Origin: Bacteroidales bacterium
GTDB taxonomy: Bacteria; Bacteroidota; Bacteroidia; Bacteroidales; UBA932
Assembly: GCA_017614715.1 (NCBI GenBank)
Contig: JAGABI010000045.1
Location: forward strand, 1 to 53,110
DNA length: 53,110 nucleotides
Reading direction: 5' to 3'
The translations under genes and the position numbers were made by a program. Under the pieces are notes generated by a model. That model was not told the DNA's origin and did not search any database. It worked only from the letters and a program-made list of their open reading frames with translations. Numbering within the stretch: the first letter of the stretch is position 1; each line of letters opens with the position of its first letter. Of this stretch, positions 41,545-50,457 are shown one piece after another.

Positions 41545-43152
41545 CTATTTAACTTTTATAACCATCAGGTCACCTTCGTCTATCGTGAATTCCCGGCTGC
41601 CCGGCTGCTGCTGGGCAAAGGAGCCGTCGCGCTCTATGGTGTAAACCATCTCGTTGAAGGTTACCTGAGCGGAGATCTTGGACGTATAGCTCTGGTTGAC
41701 AATTGCGATGTAACGGTTGCCCCGGTTTTCCAGGAACGACACCATGGCGTCACCGCTAGTCTGGAGAGAAGCTATCTGCTCCGGCAGATCGACGGTGGAG
41801 AGGCTCATGCTCTCAGACGCCGGAGTCTGGCTGAACCGTATTTTACCGACTTTGCAGCCGTTGAACACATAGCCGCGCTTCTGAATCTGCAGGCAAGCCT
41901 CCTTAAGATAATCGAACGCTTCTGTCCACTCGCCATTAAGCATGATGGGGGCGAAGGTGGTACCTCCATATTGCTGGATTGTGAAAAACTGCACCAGCTG
42001 GGCGCCGTAGGCCATATCAGTATATGCCTGGAGACGGAGATTCTCCGTTGAAGGCCGGCCACGGACTAAAGTAGTGCTCTCGTTGTCAATCCAGCAGCTG
42101 GCGGCAAAGGCCCAGAAGGGGATGCCGTATTGGCGCGAGACGTCGGCAACGGTACTGAGACAGTGGTGCCATCTCTCCATGTAGGTACCATCGGCCAGGA
42201 TGGGATACATATCAAACGAAATGAGTTTAACACCGCAGTCGCGGGCATAAGCCTCTATGTATTCGCGATAGGTATCTGTACCAAGGGAATATTTTGAACC
42301 TTCCGGATTCAGGTTAATGTATACAGGATGGACAGGGTCCAGAGATTCTATCTTCTCACGGATTCTCTTAAGACGTTTTACGTCACTTTCACTGGCACTT
42401 GGCTCATCACATATATGGTAGCCAAGTAGTCCGGGCTGCTCCTTGAGGTATCCGACAATTTCATCAAGATACTTGTAATTATCGGGATCTGCAGCCCATC
42501 TGCCACCTGCGAACCCTATGATTGCCAGAGACTTCATCCCGGCTTTCCAAGCCCGGTTTATCTGGTCTTTGAAATCATAATCTTCACATTCCACAGTCAC
42601 GGAGGTGAGTCCGGCATCCGCAAGTTTGAAGAAATTATCCTGGGTTGCCCACTGGGGTTTGAAATTGTAATAGCCAAGAAGGTTCGCGCTCGGGCGGGTA
42701 GCATCGCTATACGGGTCACGAACCATCACTGGTACCATGGCTGCGACGCTCTTGCCGCCCGCTGTGGTGGCGGAGGCCACAATCTCGCACGGTGACGCAG
42801 GGTCGGGCACAACAATAACAATCTCACCTTCAGTATCGCTGGTGGCATTCACCTGGGCACTCCAATCCCCATTTGAGCTGACGCTGACACTGGAGGCTTC
42901 AGGGAGCGAATACCCTACCACTACCCTGCCGCCTGCATCAACACCGTATTTGGATTCTTTGAAAGAGAACGAATAATCTGTTTCCGTCTCAATGCCGGGG
43001 GTTACGGCAGCCGGGAGCCTGATGTCATCTATTCCGTTCTCCAACTCCGAGAGTGAGCGCTGCAACTGCTCTATCTCCTGCTGCATCCCCTTGTTGCAGG
43101 AGACGGCCAGCAGAGCCAGGGCAGTAAACAGGAATATTGACAGTCTTCTCAT
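41545..43152 (-). CDS. TIM-barrel glycosidase-like lipoprotein, paralogue 6
   Basis: A 535-residue lipoprotein: lipobox LLAVSC, coiled coil QQEIEQLQRSLSELENG, Ig-like domain (YGVDAGGRVVVGYSL), barrel with GYHICDEPS (Asp249-Glu250-Pro), ISFDMYPIL, FAASCWIDNE, ENLRLQAYTDMAYGA and end DEGDLMVIKVK. Its ATG shares one base with the stop of the DUF4988/FISUMP gene upstream (TAATG), so translation is coupled. Surface-anchored and likely to bind or cut a glycan; no closer family name can be given from sequence. Confidence 0.75.
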   Translation of the reverse strand: MRRLSIFLFTALALLAVSCNKGMQQEIEQLQRSLSELENGIDDIRLPAAVTPGIETETDYSFSFKESKYGVDAGGRVVVGYSLPEASSVSVSSNGDWSAQVNATSDTEGEIVIVVPDPASPCEIVASATTAGGKSVAAMVPVMVRDPYSDATRPSANLLGYYNFKPQWATQDNFFKLADAGLTSVTVECEDYDFKDQINRAWKAGMKSLAIIGFAGGRWAADPDNYKYLDEIVGYLKEQPGLLGYHICDEPSASESDVKRLKRIREKIESLDPVHPVYINLNPEGSKYSLGTDTYREYIEAYARDCGVKLISFDMYPILADGTYMERWHHCLSTVADVSRQYGIPFWAFAASCWIDNESTTLVRGRPSTENLRLQAYTDMAYGAQLVQFFTIQQYGGTTFAPIMLNGEWTEAFDYLKEACLQIQKRGYVFNGCKVGKIRFSQTPASESMSLSTVDLPEQIASLQTSGDAMVSFLENRGNRYIAIVNQSYTSKISAQVTFNEMVYTIERDGSFAQQQPGSREFTIDEGDLMVIKVK

Positions 43153-45287
43153 TATTCAGTAACCTGCTTAACGCATCTTACAGGAATAACACGGGAACGG
43201 ATATCTCCCTGATACCAATACATGGCACGGGAATCCTTGCTGACGAGTGTCTGTGCACCACCGGCAGTCTCTACACCGTTGACACCATAGCGTGCAACAC
43301 ATGAATGCCAGAGAACCAGTTCAGAACCGGCAGTAGTCTGATACTCATAGAGCCTGCCTGCAAAGGGATAATAACTTGTCTGCCCATATTCTCCCCTGAC
43401 CACCAGACCGGTCTCGGTGAACTGAGTGCGGGACTCGTCTTCAAAAATCATGAATGTATTTGCAGGGGGAACCATATAACCAACCGGACACGGGTCGTAG
43501 ATACTCTTCTTCAAATCCTTGAGATAGCGGTTCTTGCCGTAATCGGGGTTACCCCAGAGATATATGTTAAGAGATTTGTACCAGTTACCCTCAGTATTTC
43601 CATCCTGATTATAAGGCCGTTCCGGATACCTTATTGCAAAAGCAACGGAGTGGGCACTGTTTCTGGGCATCCTTTCAACACAAGTCGCCGCCTCAAACGG
43701 ATCCTTGCGGCCCCACTGATAATACAGTCCATAGGTAGCCTCCCCGTCTTCCGGATTTGCGCTGGTAGCGCCAAGGTTACGGTCCAGAGTTGTAAACTGC
43801 AGCATGTCGGGGTTGGTATGGGTGCGTTCTGCAGGGACATCAGTACACCAGATATGCCAGCTCCATATAACAAGGTCGCGGGAATTCTTGACAGCGATTA
43901 GTGCGTTACCTTCGTTCCCGGTCGCAGTAAAGGATATCTTTCCGTCCGTCATTTTGACATCTGTTATGACATCACCTGAGTCCCAGACAACAGTCGTCTT
44001 CTCCGGCTCCGCTTCCAGGACAGAAGAAGTGGGAAAATCTTCATTGGGAGCGGCAACACTTGGTAAGATTCCACTGTCTCCGCAACCCATTACAGTTGCG
44101 TCAAACCAGTACTCACCAGCCTTGGAGACTATATAGCAGTTTGCCGTACCGCTTGCACTGAGGTTTTCACCGCTTGGCACAGATACACCGTCCTGCCATA
44201 TATAAACGGTCTGAACATATACACCAGAGGTGAATGTAACTTTTGCGCAACGCATCTCCACATCAGTGTTGGCAACTGCTGTAAAGGAGACTTTGTCTTC
44301 GCGGACAGCCTTGGTTGAAGCCCTCTCAAGCCAGCCTTCGCCGCCCTCAATCGCAACGTCATAGCTCTCCTGATTGGTGTAGAGCGATACCTCAACTGTG
44401 CCGCCGGCGGCAGGCACGTTGTAAGCGTCCCACGCGGGATACATTACCGGGAATGCCTCATCAACCTTCAGGTCAGCAAAATTGATGTCAGTGGTAACCA
44501 TGTGGCCGATTCCGTCGCAGAAGAACAGACGGGCTGTTGCATCTGCAGAGGGTGCGGGAGCAGTAAAATCCACACTGCCCTTTACGGCGTTCTCCCAGGC
44601 GGTCTGGGCACTCCACCCGTCAGCCAGCAGAGGGGTTACGGTATATTCATCGGTCTTGCCGTCAATATAGAACTCTACGGTAGCCTTTCCTGTGGTGGCC
44701 ATGGTACTGCCGTCGCCGCTCAGCATCACTGCGAGCAACTTCTCCTTAGGGAACTCCACAACAGTGTTGCCCAGGAAGGTAACGGTTATGTATGAAGCAT
44801 TCTCCTCTACCTTCTCCACCAAATTCTTGCTGGAGGCGGCGATGGGTATCCAGCTCTTCTTGCCGTCGGTACTCATCTCAATCTTCCCGTCATTTATGCG
44901 GAACTCGGGAGCGACGGTGATAACCGCCTTGGCGCCCGAAGCGTTGGTAAGCGGTTCTCCGTCAAGGGTCCAGAAGAAATCCCCGTCTTCATACCCCACC
45001 GAGATTCCCGCCGTCTGGTTAATGACATTAACCACGCCGTTGGTCTTGAACTCAAAATCGTAGCCCTTTGCGGACTGCTTTGCGGACATTATGGGATCGC
45101 CCGCCTGACCTATAACCAACAGGTTCCTGAGAGCTCCAAGTGAACTGGTTATTGTCTCAAGGTCAGTGATATTGCTGTTCATCTTGTCAATCTGACCCTG
45201 GAGATCTTCAATCTGTTTTTCGTAATCTACGCACGAAACTGCTAAGAGCGTGCACACCATCAAAATTGAGAGAGCTATTCTTTTCAT
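43152..45287 (-). CDS. Multidomain surface lipoprotein: coiled coil, BACON-like, FISUMP
   Basis: The start MKRIALSILMVCTLLAVSC (711 residues) is the clean lipoprotein signal; 7 extra codons upstream are unnecessary. After Cys19 comes a coiled coil (YEKQIEDLQGQIDKMNSNI, DUF4988-like), beta domains including FFWTLDGEPLTNA and an Ig/BACON-type module (residues ~295-375, VSLYTNQESYDVAIEGGEGW ... YIWQDG), a domain starting LSASGTANCYIV and a C-terminal FISUMP domain (LDRNLGAT, YYQWGRKDPF, YDPCPVGYMVPP, VIPVRCVKQ). First gene of the ten-gene cluster; a TTTTG-N18-TATCTTAG promoter-like sequence lies upstream (~45317-45347). Probably a surface binding or scaffold component. Confidence 0.82.
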   Translation of the reverse strand: MKRIALSILMVCTLLAVSCVDYEKQIEDLQGQIDKMNSNITDLETITSSLGALRNLLVIGQAGDPIMSAKQSAKGYDFEFKTNGVVNVINQTAGISVGYEDGDFFWTLDGEPLTNASGAKAVITVAPEFRINDGKIEMSTDGKKSWIPIAASSKNLVEKVEENASYITVTFLGNTVVEFPKEKLLAVMLSGDGSTMATTGKATVEFYIDGKTDEYTVTPLLADGWSAQTAWENAVKGSVDFTAPAPSADATARLFFCDGIGHMVTTDINFADLKVDEAFPVMYPAWDAYNVPAAGGTVEVSLYTNQESYDVAIEGGEGWLERASTKAVREDKVSFTAVANTDVEMRCAKVTFTSGVYVQTVYIWQDGVSVPSGENLSASGTANCYIVSKAGEYWFDATVMGCGDSGILPSVAAPNEDFPTSSVLEAEPEKTTVVWDSGDVITDVKMTDGKISFTATGNEGNALIAVKNSRDLVIWSWHIWCTDVPAERTHTNPDMLQFTTLDRNLGATSANPEDGEATYGLYYQWGRKDPFEAATCVERMPRNSAHSVAFAIRYPERPYNQDGNTEGNWYKSLNIYLWGNPDYGKNRYLKDLKKSIYDPCPVGYMVPPANTFMIFEDESRTQFTETGLVVRGEYGQTSYYPFAGRLYEYQTTAGSELVLWHSCVARYGVNGVETAGGAQTLVSKDSRAMYWYQGDIRSRVIPVRCVKQVTE

Positions 45288-45408
45288 ATCTTTTATATGG
45301 ACTTTCAAGCGGCTAAGATACCATTTTTATATTAAATTCAAAACATACCATTTTATCACAAATGGAATAAAATGCTTACTTTTACGCACAACAAATATTA
45401 AGATTTCC

Positions 45409-46644
45409 ATGAAAAGTACCCTCAGATTAACCATCGTAATTACCATCCTGCTTGGGGCCATGCTCCCTATGCAAGCCGGAAAGGTTAAAGATTCAAAGAC
45501 AAATTATGCAAAGGAAGCCCTCCAGCCCTATGTGGACGGCGGCCAGCTGGCCGGAGCCATCAGCGTGTTCTATATGGACGGAGTGCAGGAGACATGCTGC
45601 ATCGGTTATGCCGATGTGGCGGCAAAGCGCCGTATCAAGATGGACGATTTGTTCATGCAATGCTCCCAGACAAAAGGCTTCTGCGGCGTAACCATCGCCA
45701 AGCTGATTGAGGAGGGTAAAATAGCCCTCGACGACCCGGTTTCCAAGTATCTGCCGGAATTCGAGACCCTCTGGGTATTGGATGAAGAGAAGGACGGTAT
45801 AAGGACGCTTCACAAAGCGAACAATGTCCTCACGATCCGGATGGTGATGAACCACACCGGCGGTTTCCCCTTCGAGATCAGTGCCAAGCAGGGCAACATC
45901 AAGGGGGGCGGCTGGACCGGAGGCGCACCCCTGCGCCAGACTGCAGCCATAGCTGCATCCTCTCCGCTGATGTTTGAGCCTGGCACACGCGAGGCCTATT
46001 CCAACACCGGTATAGACATCGGTGCGGCAGTGGTGGAGGTCGTGACCGGGATGAAGTGGGAACAATACCTGAAGCAGGAGGTACTGGATCCCCTGGGTAT
46101 GAAATCCACCTGGTTCTGGCCCACCGACAAACAGCTGAAACATAAGATAGAGCTTTACGAAGGCCGCGAGGACGGTCCCGTTGTATGGGTGGAGCAGATG
46201 GCCATGCAGCAGAAACCCTACAACGATTCCCACGTGTTTGCATCTGCCGGAGCCGGACTCTGGACCACCGCGAACGACCAGCTGAAATTCTATAAGATGC
46301 TCATGAATCTGGGCGTCGGCGACAACGGTGTACGCATCCTCAAGGAGGAGACGGTGAAAAATATACTTGCCGTTTCTTCACGTCCCCAGGGGCTTGGAGG
46401 ATATTCTCTCGGTCTTGTGGCTCCTGAGGTAGACAACGAAGACGCCTGGTTTGGCCACGGAGGCGCATGGAACACCAACTGCGTCGTAAACTGGCACAAG
46501 AAAAAATTGTGGATGTGGGTTCAGCAGCGCGCCGGCGGTCCTACCCCGTGGTCGGATGCCATTAACCAAGCTGCACAGAAGTTCTTCTCTATGGATTTTG
46601 GCAAAACAGGTGTCGAAGAGTATACCGGAAGGACCAGCGAATAG
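45409..46644 (+). CDS. Exported serine hydrolase (beta-lactamase/DD-peptidase fold)
   Basis: The start MKSTLRLTIVITILLGAMLP (411 residues) follows a signal peptide ending around Gln22-Ala23; an upstream frame to 45250 lacks any such feature. Class C beta-lactamase-like motifs: Ser86-x-x-Lys89 (CSQTKG), Tyr197-Ser-Asn199 (AYSNTG) and the C-terminal His-Gly-Gly (FGHGGAW). Members include esterases, D-aminopeptidases and carboxypeptidases more often than true beta-lactamases. It starts divergently from the TIM-barrel cluster and leads into a Gfo/Idh oxidoreductase 6 bases downstream on the same strand. Confidence 0.9.
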   Translation: MKSTLRLTIVITILLGAMLPMQAGKVKDSKTNYAKEALQPYVDGGQLAGAISVFYMDGVQETCCIGYADVAAKRRIKMDDLFMQCSQTKGFCGVTIAKLIEEGKIALDDPVSKYLPEFETLWVLDEEKDGIRTLHKANNVLTIRMVMNHTGGFPFEISAKQGNIKGGGWTGGAPLRQTAAIAASSPLMFEPGTREAYSNTGIDIGAAVVEVVTGMKWEQYLKQEVLDPLGMKSTWFWPTDKQLKHKIELYEGREDGPVVWVEQMAMQQKPYNDSHVFASAGAGLWTTANDQLKFYKMLMNLGVGDNGVRILKEETVKNILAVSSRPQGLGGYSLGLVAPEVDNEDAWFGHGGAWNTNCVVNWHKKKLWMWVQQRAGGPTPWSDAINQAAQKFFSMDFGKTGVEEYTGRTSE

Positions 46645-46650
46645 CACCCC

Positions 46651-47712
46651 ATGCCCAGGATCAGAGTAGCGACCATCGGGTCCAGCAAGATAGCAGAATC
46701 GTTTTTGAAGGGTGCCAGCCACGACCCGCGCTTCTGCCATGCTGCTGTGTATTCCCGCACACTTGAACGGGGGCGGCAATTTGCCGCAGCGCACGGCGTT
46801 GAAAAGGTTTACACTTCGCTGGAAGAACTGGCCTCGGCGCCGGACATCGACGCGGTGTATATCGCATCTCCCAACCTCCTACACGCCCCGCAGTCTATCA
46901 TGATGATGGATTCGGGCAAGAGCGTGCTTGTGGAAAAACCAGCCGCAACCTCTCCGGAAGAACTGGAGACGATGATTGCGGCCGCCCGGCGCAACGGCGT
47001 CAGCTTCATGGAGGCGATGCGCCCCACCCTGGTGCCCAATTTCCAGGCGGTGCGCGATGCCCTGCCCAGAATCGGAAAACTGCGCCGCTACACGGCGACC
47101 TACTGCCAGTACTCTTCCCGTTACGATGATTTCAAACGCGGCACCGTGGCCAGCAGCCTGAGCTCAGAGATGCACGGGGGCGCGCTGCTGGATCTCGGGG
47201 TCTATTGCATCGCCCCCATGGTGCACCTGTTCGGCGCCCCGTGGGAGGGTGAATTCACCCGCGGGAAACTTGAGAAATGCATTCAGAAACAGGAGACTAT
47301 AGTTTACCCCGGCGGCGATGATGCCCACGAACGCGGCATCGACGGCCAGGGCTCCATGCTGATAAAGTATCCCGACTTCGAGGCGATGATATCTTACTCC
47401 AAGATTGGCGATTCTGCGCTGGCGGCAGAAATTCAGGGAGAATACGGCTGCATAGTGATAGACCGCATCAACCTTATGACCGGGCCAAGGCTTGTGATGC
47501 GCACCGGATGCGGCACCCGTGGCGACTCCGGTTTTGCCGGCGGAGGCGGCAAAGCCGCAGGCAAGCCGGTCGACCTCAGCCGCAAGACCATAGCCGACAA
47601 TATTTATTATGAGGTGAAAGAATTCCTGGACCTTGTGGAGCGACACATCCCGGAATCAGCAGAGAACTCCTGGTCACGCAGCCTCATACAGGCGCAAATT
47701 TGCTCAAGGTAA
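46651..47712 (+). CDS. Gfo/Idh/MocA-family oxidoreductase
   Basis: A 353-residue NAD(P)-dependent dehydrogenase: Rossmann start RVATIGSSKIAESFL (GxxxxA variant), DIDAVYIASPNLLHAPQ, the conserved VLVEKPAATS with catalytic Lys (~residue 97), and a C-terminal alpha/beta domain with GGALLDLGVYCIAPM (the Asp-x-x-x-His-like position is Tyr-Cys). Enzymes of this family oxidise or reduce hydroxyl groups of sugars, inositols or biliverdin. It shares the operon with the serine hydrolase and ends directly against the stop of the convergent acyltransferase gene (47712/47713), leaving no space for a terminator. Confidence 0.9.
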   Translation: MPRIRVATIGSSKIAESFLKGASHDPRFCHAAVYSRTLERGRQFAAAHGVEKVYTSLEELASAPDIDAVYIASPNLLHAPQSIMMMDSGKSVLVEKPAATSPEELETMIAAARRNGVSFMEAMRPTLVPNFQAVRDALPRIGKLRRYTATYCQYSSRYDDFKRGTVASSLSSEMHGGALLDLGVYCIAPMVHLFGAPWEGEFTRGKLEKCIQKQETIVYPGGDDAHERGIDGQGSMLIKYPDFEAMISYSKIGDSALAAEIQGEYGCIVIDRINLMTGPRLVMRTGCGTRGDSGFAGGGGKAAGKPVDLSRKTIADNIYYEVKEFLDLVERHIPESAENSWSRSLIQAQICSR

Positions 47713-49095
47713 TTACTTCATCATCTCCCCGATGCCGGCCATAATATCGCGGCGAAGGGTGACTGTTGATGCGTATAAAGGGTCATGACGGGCTTTTAGG
47801 CAGATTTTGCGGATGCGGCACATAAGCTTGCCTCCCAGCGCCCTGGCGTTGTGATAAATCAGCAGTGTCACAGGCATCAGCAGCAACGCCAAAAAGGCAA
47901 TCCAGAACTTTTTGAAGATAATCCAGATTGCAGCGAATAGCAGCAGATACCAGATCAGATAAGAGAATATTCCCACCCCGAAGCGGAAAGAGGGGACCAG
48001 CATGCGGTCCTTTGCCTTGCTTGAGATTTTGGCTCCGATACCCTCCGGCAGCATATTGATCAAGGCTGATGCTATGAAAAACGGGAAGAGCACTATCCAC
48101 AGCAGCGTACGGGCTATGAACCCGCCTACGTTGGCCTTATCCACTATACGGTCGTCCAGACGCAAAGTTTTAAGGTTCTTCACATACTCCGCAGCTTTCG
48201 CAATCAAGTCTGAAGCCACTGCTGCATCACTGGAGCCGTCTTTGCCATAGTCGGTCCTCTTCAGCGCATTGTTAAGAGCCTGCTTAGCAGAGAGTTGATG
48301 TTTGAGGCGGCCGTTTTTGATGCCGTGCCGCTTTTTGTATACCGGGATATACATCTCGCACATCTGGTCCACAGCCTCATAGTTGTCAACCTCCTCGATA
48401 TTGAGCATCAGGCTCTCTACCCGCTCCCGGGCACGCAGATTGAGCAGGTGACGCGCCCTCTCGGGGCTCTCCTTGTATGTATCATACAAATCGGCAATGT
48501 GAATCGGCTCGCCAATGGTCATCAGCAAATCCTGCTGCATCCCAAAATAGCCGCTGTAGTTGTGTCCGAGAGGGAGGATGGTTAGGTCCTTGCTGAAATT
48601 GCAGGATACAGCATACTCAAATGCTATTCGGGCGAACCCCTTCTTGAAAGTTCCCAGAAAGTGTCGGTTCTGATGGCCCGCTTCCGGGAAAAGGGCCACA
48701 ACCCCACCCTCCTGCATCACATTCACCGCATACTGGAACACTATCTCGTTCTTGTCAAGGTCCTGCGCCTCCCCCTCCCTTTTGCGGAATGCGGGGAGAA
48801 TACGGAGCATGCGCAGCATACGGCCGATATTTTCCTTACGGAACAGGTCGCCGCGGGCAATGAACACCGGCTTGTGCGGCGCAACCGCCCAAATGATGCC
48901 CAACGCATCCAGCAGGCCGTTCTGGTGGTTGCATATCACCAGGAAACCGTCGCTGTTGCGCGTTTTGCGGGGGATATTCCTGCGCCCCGCAACCTGGAAT
49001 TTCCTGTAATAGATAAAACGGTAGACAATACCGACATAGTCGTATAGGATATTATATACGACGTTGGTCTTGCCTATCTTACTAAAATCCAGCAC
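47713..49095 (-). CDS. PlsC-type acyltransferase, membrane protein
   Basis: A 460-residue protein with the 1-acyl-glycerol-3-phosphate acyltransferase motifs: ICNHQNGLLDALG (His-x4-Asp, residues ~52-64), FIARGDLFRKE, and block III FPEAGHQNRHFLGTFKKG (residues ~136-153). The C-terminal third holds about three hydrophobic helices and a basic tail. It is longer than PlsC (~240), like other Bacteroidetes acyltransferases making ornithine, glycine or phosphatidic lipids, so the acceptor is uncertain. Five bases separate it from the upstream gdhA stop. Confidence 0.85.
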   Translation of the reverse strand: MLDFSKIGKTNVVYNILYDYVGIVYRFIYYRKFQVAGRRNIPRKTRNSDGFLVICNHQNGLLDALGIIWAVAPHKPVFIARGDLFRKENIGRMLRMLRILPAFRKREGEAQDLDKNEIVFQYAVNVMQEGGVVALFPEAGHQNRHFLGTFKKGFARIAFEYAVSCNFSKDLTILPLGHNYSGYFGMQQDLLMTIGEPIHIADLYDTYKESPERARHLLNLRARERVESLMLNIEEVDNYEAVDQMCEMYIPVYKKRHGIKNGRLKHQLSAKQALNNALKRTDYGKDGSSDAAVASDLIAKAAEYVKNLKTLRLDDRIVDKANVGGFIARTLLWIVLFPFFIASALINMLPEGIGAKISSKAKDRMLVPSFRFGVGIFSYLIWYLLLFAAIWIIFKKFWIAFLALLLMPVTLLIYHNARALGGKLMCRIRKICLKARHDPLYASTVTLRRDIMAGIGEMMK

Positions 49096-49100
49096 AGCTC

Positions 49101-50444
49101 TTAGATTACACCCTGCTCTAGCATCGCGGTGGCCACCTTTATGAAACCGGCGATGTTGGCGCCTTTGACATAGTCAATCTTACCGTCGGGTTGCGTGCCG
49201 TATTTGACACACTGCTCGTGGATGGAACTCATGATCTGATGCAGTTTGGCATCGACCTCGGCTCCTGTCCATGATATATGCGATGCGTTCTGGGTCATCT
49301 CCAGGCCGGAAGTGGCCACGCCGCCGGCATTCACAGCCTTGCCCGGCGCAAAGATAACGCCCGCCTCCTGGAATGTCTTTATCGCCTCTGGACGGCAGCC
49401 CATATTTGAAACCTCGCAGCAACAGAATGTGCCGTTGGCTATAAGTTCGCGGGCATCGGCCTCCTCAAGCTCGTTCTGGAAGGCGCACGGCAGGGCGATG
49501 TCGCACTTTACGCTCCACGCCTTTTTGCCGGGTGTGAACTTCGCCTTATCGGGAAAGCGGTCTGCCATCATGCTTACCTGGTCGCGGTTGGAGGCGCGCA
49601 TAACCAGCATATAGTCAATCATCTCCTTATCGATGCCGCCGGGAATCTCGCATACGCCGTCGGGACCGCTGATAGCGACTACCTTTGCCCCCATCTCGAC
49701 CGCCTTGGTGGCTGCGCCCCAGGCAACATTACCAAAGCCGGAGAGGGCGATGGTGTGTCCTTTGATATCACGGCCTGCTGTGGCAAGCACCTGCTTTGTG
49801 AAATAAAGAGCACCGAAACCGGTTGCTTCCGGGCGGAGGATAGAACCTCCCCAGGTGAGTCCCTTGCCGGTGAGCACGCCTGTATTATACTCGTGGGCGA
49901 GCTTCTTGTACATACCTGTCAGATAGCCGATTTCGCGGGCACCCACACCCACGTCACCGGCAGGCACGTCGGTATCGGGGCCAATTATTTTCCACAGTTC
50001 TAGCATGAAAGCCTGGCAGAAGCGCATTATTTCAGCGTCAGATTTACCCTTGGGGTCAAAATCACTGCCGCCCTTTCCGCCACCCATGGGGAGGGTCGTA
50101 AGGGCATTCTTGAAGGTCTGTTCAAATCCGAGGAACTTGAGCATTCCGGGGGTCACGGCGCGGTGGAACCGCAAACCGCCTTTGTAAGGACCAAGCGCAC
50201 TGTTGAACTGCACGCGATAGCCGCTGTTGGTCTGGATCTGCCCCTGGTCGTCCACCCATGTAACCCTGAACGAGAGGATGCGGTCCGGCTCTACCATCCG
50301 CTCCACAATCTTGTTCTTTTCAAATTCGGGATGCTCGTTGTAAACCTCTTCTACAGACTCCAGCACCTCGCGGACAGCCTGCAGATACTCGGGTTCGTAA
50401 GGATACTTACGCTCCAGAGTTGACATTACCTGTGAAACTTGCAT
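49101..50444 (-). CDS. gdhA: NADP-type glutamate dehydrogenase
   Basis: A 447-residue hexameric glutamate dehydrogenase. The start MQVSQVMSTLERKYPYEPEY is preferred over 50471, which would overlap the upstream gene. Motifs: GGLRFHRAVTPGMLKFLG, LPMGGGKGGSDFDPKG with the catalytic Lys (around residue 127), VPAGDVGVGAREIGYL, a Rossmann loop ALSGFGNVAWGAATKAVE, and NAGGVATSGLEMTQNASHISW near the C-terminus. It converts 2-oxoglutarate and ammonium to glutamate, the major ammonium-assimilation step in Bacteroidetes. Located 13 bases after the GH123-like gene, so possibly cotranscribed with it. Confidence 0.96.
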   Translation of the reverse strand: MQVSQVMSTLERKYPYEPEYLQAVREVLESVEEVYNEHPEFEKNKIVERMVEPDRILSFRVTWVDDQGQIQTNSGYRVQFNSALGPYKGGLRFHRAVTPGMLKFLGFEQTFKNALTTLPMGGGKGGSDFDPKGKSDAEIMRFCQAFMLELWKIIGPDTDVPAGDVGVGAREIGYLTGMYKKLAHEYNTGVLTGKGLTWGGSILRPEATGFGALYFTKQVLATAGRDIKGHTIALSGFGNVAWGAATKAVEMGAKVVAISGPDGVCEIPGGIDKEMIDYMLVMRASNRDQVSMMADRFPDKAKFTPGKKAWSVKCDIALPCAFQNELEEADARELIANGTFCCCEVSNMGCRPEAIKTFQEAGVIFAPGKAVNAGGVATSGLEMTQNASHISWTGAEVDAKLHQIMSSIHEQCVKYGTQPDGKIDYVKGANIAGFIKVATAMLEQGVI

Positions 50445-50457
50445 ATCGATAGATGTG

